DNA of 7,302 bases from Caldifarciminota bacterium (GTDB lineage: Bacteria > Hydrothermota > Tepidihabitantia > Tepidihabitantales > JAOUPE01), in contig JAOUPE010000080.1 of assembly GCA_029880025.1 (NCBI GenBank), positions 1 to 7,302 of the forward strand, given 5' to 3'. Within the stretch, counting starts at the first letter, position 1. Each line of letters opens with the position of its first letter. Positions 5,863 to 7,302 of the stretch are shown one piece after another. The position numbers and the translations under genes are program-made. The notes under the pieces were generated by a model. That model was not told the DNA's origin. It did not search any database and worked only from the letters and a program-made list of their open reading frames with translations.

Positions 5863-6644
5863 ATCGGCAGATCGCGTTTTTGGAAATCCACCAGTTTAAG
5901 CGAGAATGGGCTATTTTGCCGGAAATTGACGATTTATCGCCGGGTGATCACGTTGTGGTCCGAGACCTTGAAGGCGAAGAATTGGGAAGGATAAGACATA
6001 TTGATACCGGCGATGATGTCAAAAACATAGTGTTACGTAAAGCGACCGCCGATGATATCAAACTGCACGAGCAACTGAAACAAGAAGCAAAAGAGGGTTT
6101 TGCAATATTCTGTCAGATGCTGGATGAATTCAAATTGAAGATTAAACCGATCGATGCCCATTTTCGTTTCGACCGCAGTAAAATCTGTTTCTACATCTAC
6201 TCAGAAATACACCAGGACTTTCGAATTTTCCATCGAACCATCGCATCGGCGCTGCATCGGCGTGTGGCAATAAAGAATGTCGGGGTTAGAGAATATACTA
6301 AATTTTTAGGTGGCTTGGGTCCGTGTGGCAACGAGTTGTGCTGCCGCATCTTTCTTTGTGAAATGAGACCGGTCCATTTGCGGATGGCACGACAGCAGAA
6401 TCTCTTTGTTGAACCGAATAAAATATCGGGCTATTGTGGTAAACTATGCTGCTGTCTAAGATTTGAGGAGGAACTCTACACCGAAGCCTTAACCGCTTTT
6501 CCCAGAATTGGGTCAACCGTGGAAACCAAACAGGGTAAGGCAAAGGTCTTGGGTATCGACATTTTCAACCGCAAGGTTTTAGTAAGAATTAAATCAGAGG
6601 AAGAACTTTATTTAGCTTTAGACGATATTGGGGAATGGCAATGA
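5859..6644 (+). CDS. ricT: PSP1-domain regulator of RNA maturation, RicT/YaaT family
   Basis: In Bacillus subtilis RicT forms an iron-sulfur complex with RicA and RicF that promotes RNase Y-dependent mRNA maturation; outside that group the role is less defined. The 261 residues match the usual length. The start is a small beta region (residues about 5-60, LSPGDHVVVRDLEGEELG), followed by a charged helix and the PSP1 core. The core has FYIYSEIHQDFRIFHR at 111-126, RVAIKNVGVREYTKFLGGLG at 135-154, PCGNELCC at 155-162, PVHLRMARQQNLFVEPNKIS at 171-190 and GYCGKLCCCLRFE at 191-203. PRIGSTV at 215-221 begins the last domain. Eight cysteines fall between 156 and 199: C156, C161, C162, C167, C193 and C197-C199. 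Family members have the PCG, CC, CG and CC cysteines, and C167 and C197 appear extra. A GAAGAG at 5842-5847 may help initiation. The ATGA junctions on both sides suggest coupled translation. Cytoplasmic location is expected. Confidence 0.93.
   Translation: MNRQIAFLEIHQFKREWAILPEIDDLSPGDHVVVRDLEGEELGRIRHIDTGDDVKNIVLRKATADDIKLHEQLKQEAKEGFAIFCQMLDEFKLKIKPIDAHFRFDRSKICFYIYSEIHQDFRIFHRTIASALHRRVAIKNVGVREYTKFLGGLGPCGNELCCRIFLCEMRPVHLRMARQQNLFVEPNKISGYCGKLCCCLRFEEELYTEALTAFPRIGSTVETKQGKAKVLGIDIFNRKVLVRIKSEEELYLALDDIGEWQ
6630..6635 (+). promoter_or_regulatory. Ribosome binding site of thiC
   Basis: GGGGAA lies five bases before the ATG at 6641, inside the last codons of ricT. It supports the ATG chosen for thiC, whose N-terminus is otherwise poorly conserved. 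Confidence 0.5.
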
Positions 6645-7302
6645 ACCGTAAAGGCGTTAATCGTGTAGCAAGCCAACATTCGGTTGGTTTCTCGCTTTCT
6701 ATATTACGTTCGGTTGCAGCCGAAGAAGGCGTATCGGTTGCTCATCTCCAAGGCGGGTTGAAGAATAACACGATTGTCCTATTAGGAAATCAAAAACGAA
6801 AAATGCGACCGGTCGCAGTTGGTCAGGGTTTGAGAGTTAAGGTGAATGCGAATATTGGAACCTCGCCCGATATTGTATCACTTAAAACTGAGTTGGCGAA
6901 ACTCAAGGCGGCGATTGAGGCTGGTGCCGATACGGTAATGGACCTCTCGACCGGTGGCAATTTAGACCGGATACGGCGTGCGGTCATTGATAAATCTTCG
7001 ATACCGGTAGGTTCGGTGCCGATTTATCAGGCGGCGGTAACCGCGAAGCAGCAGCATAAATCGTTCGTCGAACTTAAACCCAAGGATTTTTTGCAAGCGG
7101 TCGAAAAACATCTTGCCGACGGCATTGATTTTGTTACCGTCCATTGTGGAATTACCAAGAAAAATGTTGAATCTTTACTTCGCACTAAAAGATTGACCGG
7201 GGTGGTGAGCCGCGGGGGAGCCCTGGTGATTGAATGGATGTGTTACAATCGAGCGGAAAACCCATTTTACGAATACTATGATGAAATCATGGAAATGGCA
7301 AG
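6641..7302 (+). CDS. thiC: Phosphomethylpyrimidine synthase ThiC, N-terminal half (3' truncated by window edge)
   Basis: ThiC is a radical SAM enzyme that rearranges 5-aminoimidazole ribotide into hydroxymethylpyrimidine phosphate, the pyrimidine half of thiamine. The 220 codons visible contain family landmarks in order: GLRVKVNANIGTS at 63-75, GADTVMDLSTGG at 95-106, VGSVPIYQA at 123-131, VTVHCGIT at 165-172, VVSRGGA at 188-194 and ENPFYEYYDE at 206-215. The C-terminal CxxCxxxxC cluster motif lies beyond the window. Residues 1-60 are atypical: the usual opening with an EAARKGxIT-like helix is poorly matched, and VLLGNQ (46-51) stands where VIPAN is common. SVAAEEGVS at 24-32 and RPVAVGQG at 56-63 still align with the family. 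The ATG overlaps the ricT stop as ATGA, with a nearby GGGGAA. No TPP riboswitch can sit directly before it, because the upstream sequence is ricT coding. The reading frame stays open to the window end. Confidence 0.93.
   Translation, partial: MNRKGVNRVASQHSVGFSLSILRSVAAEEGVSVAHLQGGLKNNTIVLLGNQKRKMRPVAVGQGLRVKVNANIGTSPDIVSLKTELAKLKAAIEAGADTVMDLSTGGNLDRIRRAVIDKSSIPVGSVPIYQAAVTAKQQHKSFVELKPKDFLQAVEKHLADGIDFVTVHCGITKKNVESLLRTKRLTGVVSRGGALVIEWMCYNRAENPFYEYYDEIMEMA

Noticed and set aside
6298..6543. Minus-strand ORF of 81 codons
   Set aside because: It is antisense to the conserved cysteine-rich core of ricT, with no recognisable motif or ribosome binding site.
6962..7144. Minus-strand ORF of 60 codons rich in Arg and Tyr
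   Set aside because: It lies opposite strongly conserved thiC motifs and is a frame shadow.

Overview
The window is a gene-dense bacterial chromosome segment, moderately AT-rich, with every gene on the + strand. It reads as two tightly packed gene clusters separated by one 244-base intergenic region. The tandem pair of GWxTD-domain secreted proteins, the short intergenic distances and the nature of the genes suggest an uncultured, probably anaerobic, Gram-negative-type bacterium from the FCB or neighbouring candidate phyla (for example WOR-3 or a relative). This placement is inference from gene families only; no rRNA or other phylogenetic marker is present.

Cluster 1 (1-3105) contains the 3' end of smpB (tmRNA partner, ribosome rescue), a secreted N-acetylmuramoyl-L-alanine amidase with N-terminal accessory domains, murI (glutamate racemase, D-Glu for peptidoglycan) and rph (RNase PH, tRNA 3'-end trimming). 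smpB/amidase share a 4-base ATGA junction, amidase/murI overlap by 14 bases, and rph follows murI by 11 bases behind a recognisable Shine-Dalgarno. The cluster therefore joins peptidoglycan synthesis and remodelling with RNA quality control.

The intergenic region (3106-3349) holds a small imperfect hairpin just after rph, a large 77-base inverted repeat built from six copies of the heptamer CACGAAA (three per orientation, mostly in an 8-base register), a third small hairpin, and a possible sigma70-type promoter for the second cluster.

Cluster 2 (3350-7302, continuing beyond the window) contains two paralogous secreted GWxTD-domain proteins of unknown function, then ricT (PSP1/YaaT family, cysteine-rich) and the first 220 codons of thiC (HMP-P synthase, thiamine pyrimidine branch). 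All three junctions are ATGA stop/start overlaps, which indicates one translationally coupled operon. The points most worth a second look are the degenerate GWxTD signatures, the coupling of these proteins to ricT and thiC, the periodic CACGAAA hairpin, and a possible one-base indel at the start of the first GWxTD gene. I do not see mobile genes, CRISPR, tRNA or rRNA.
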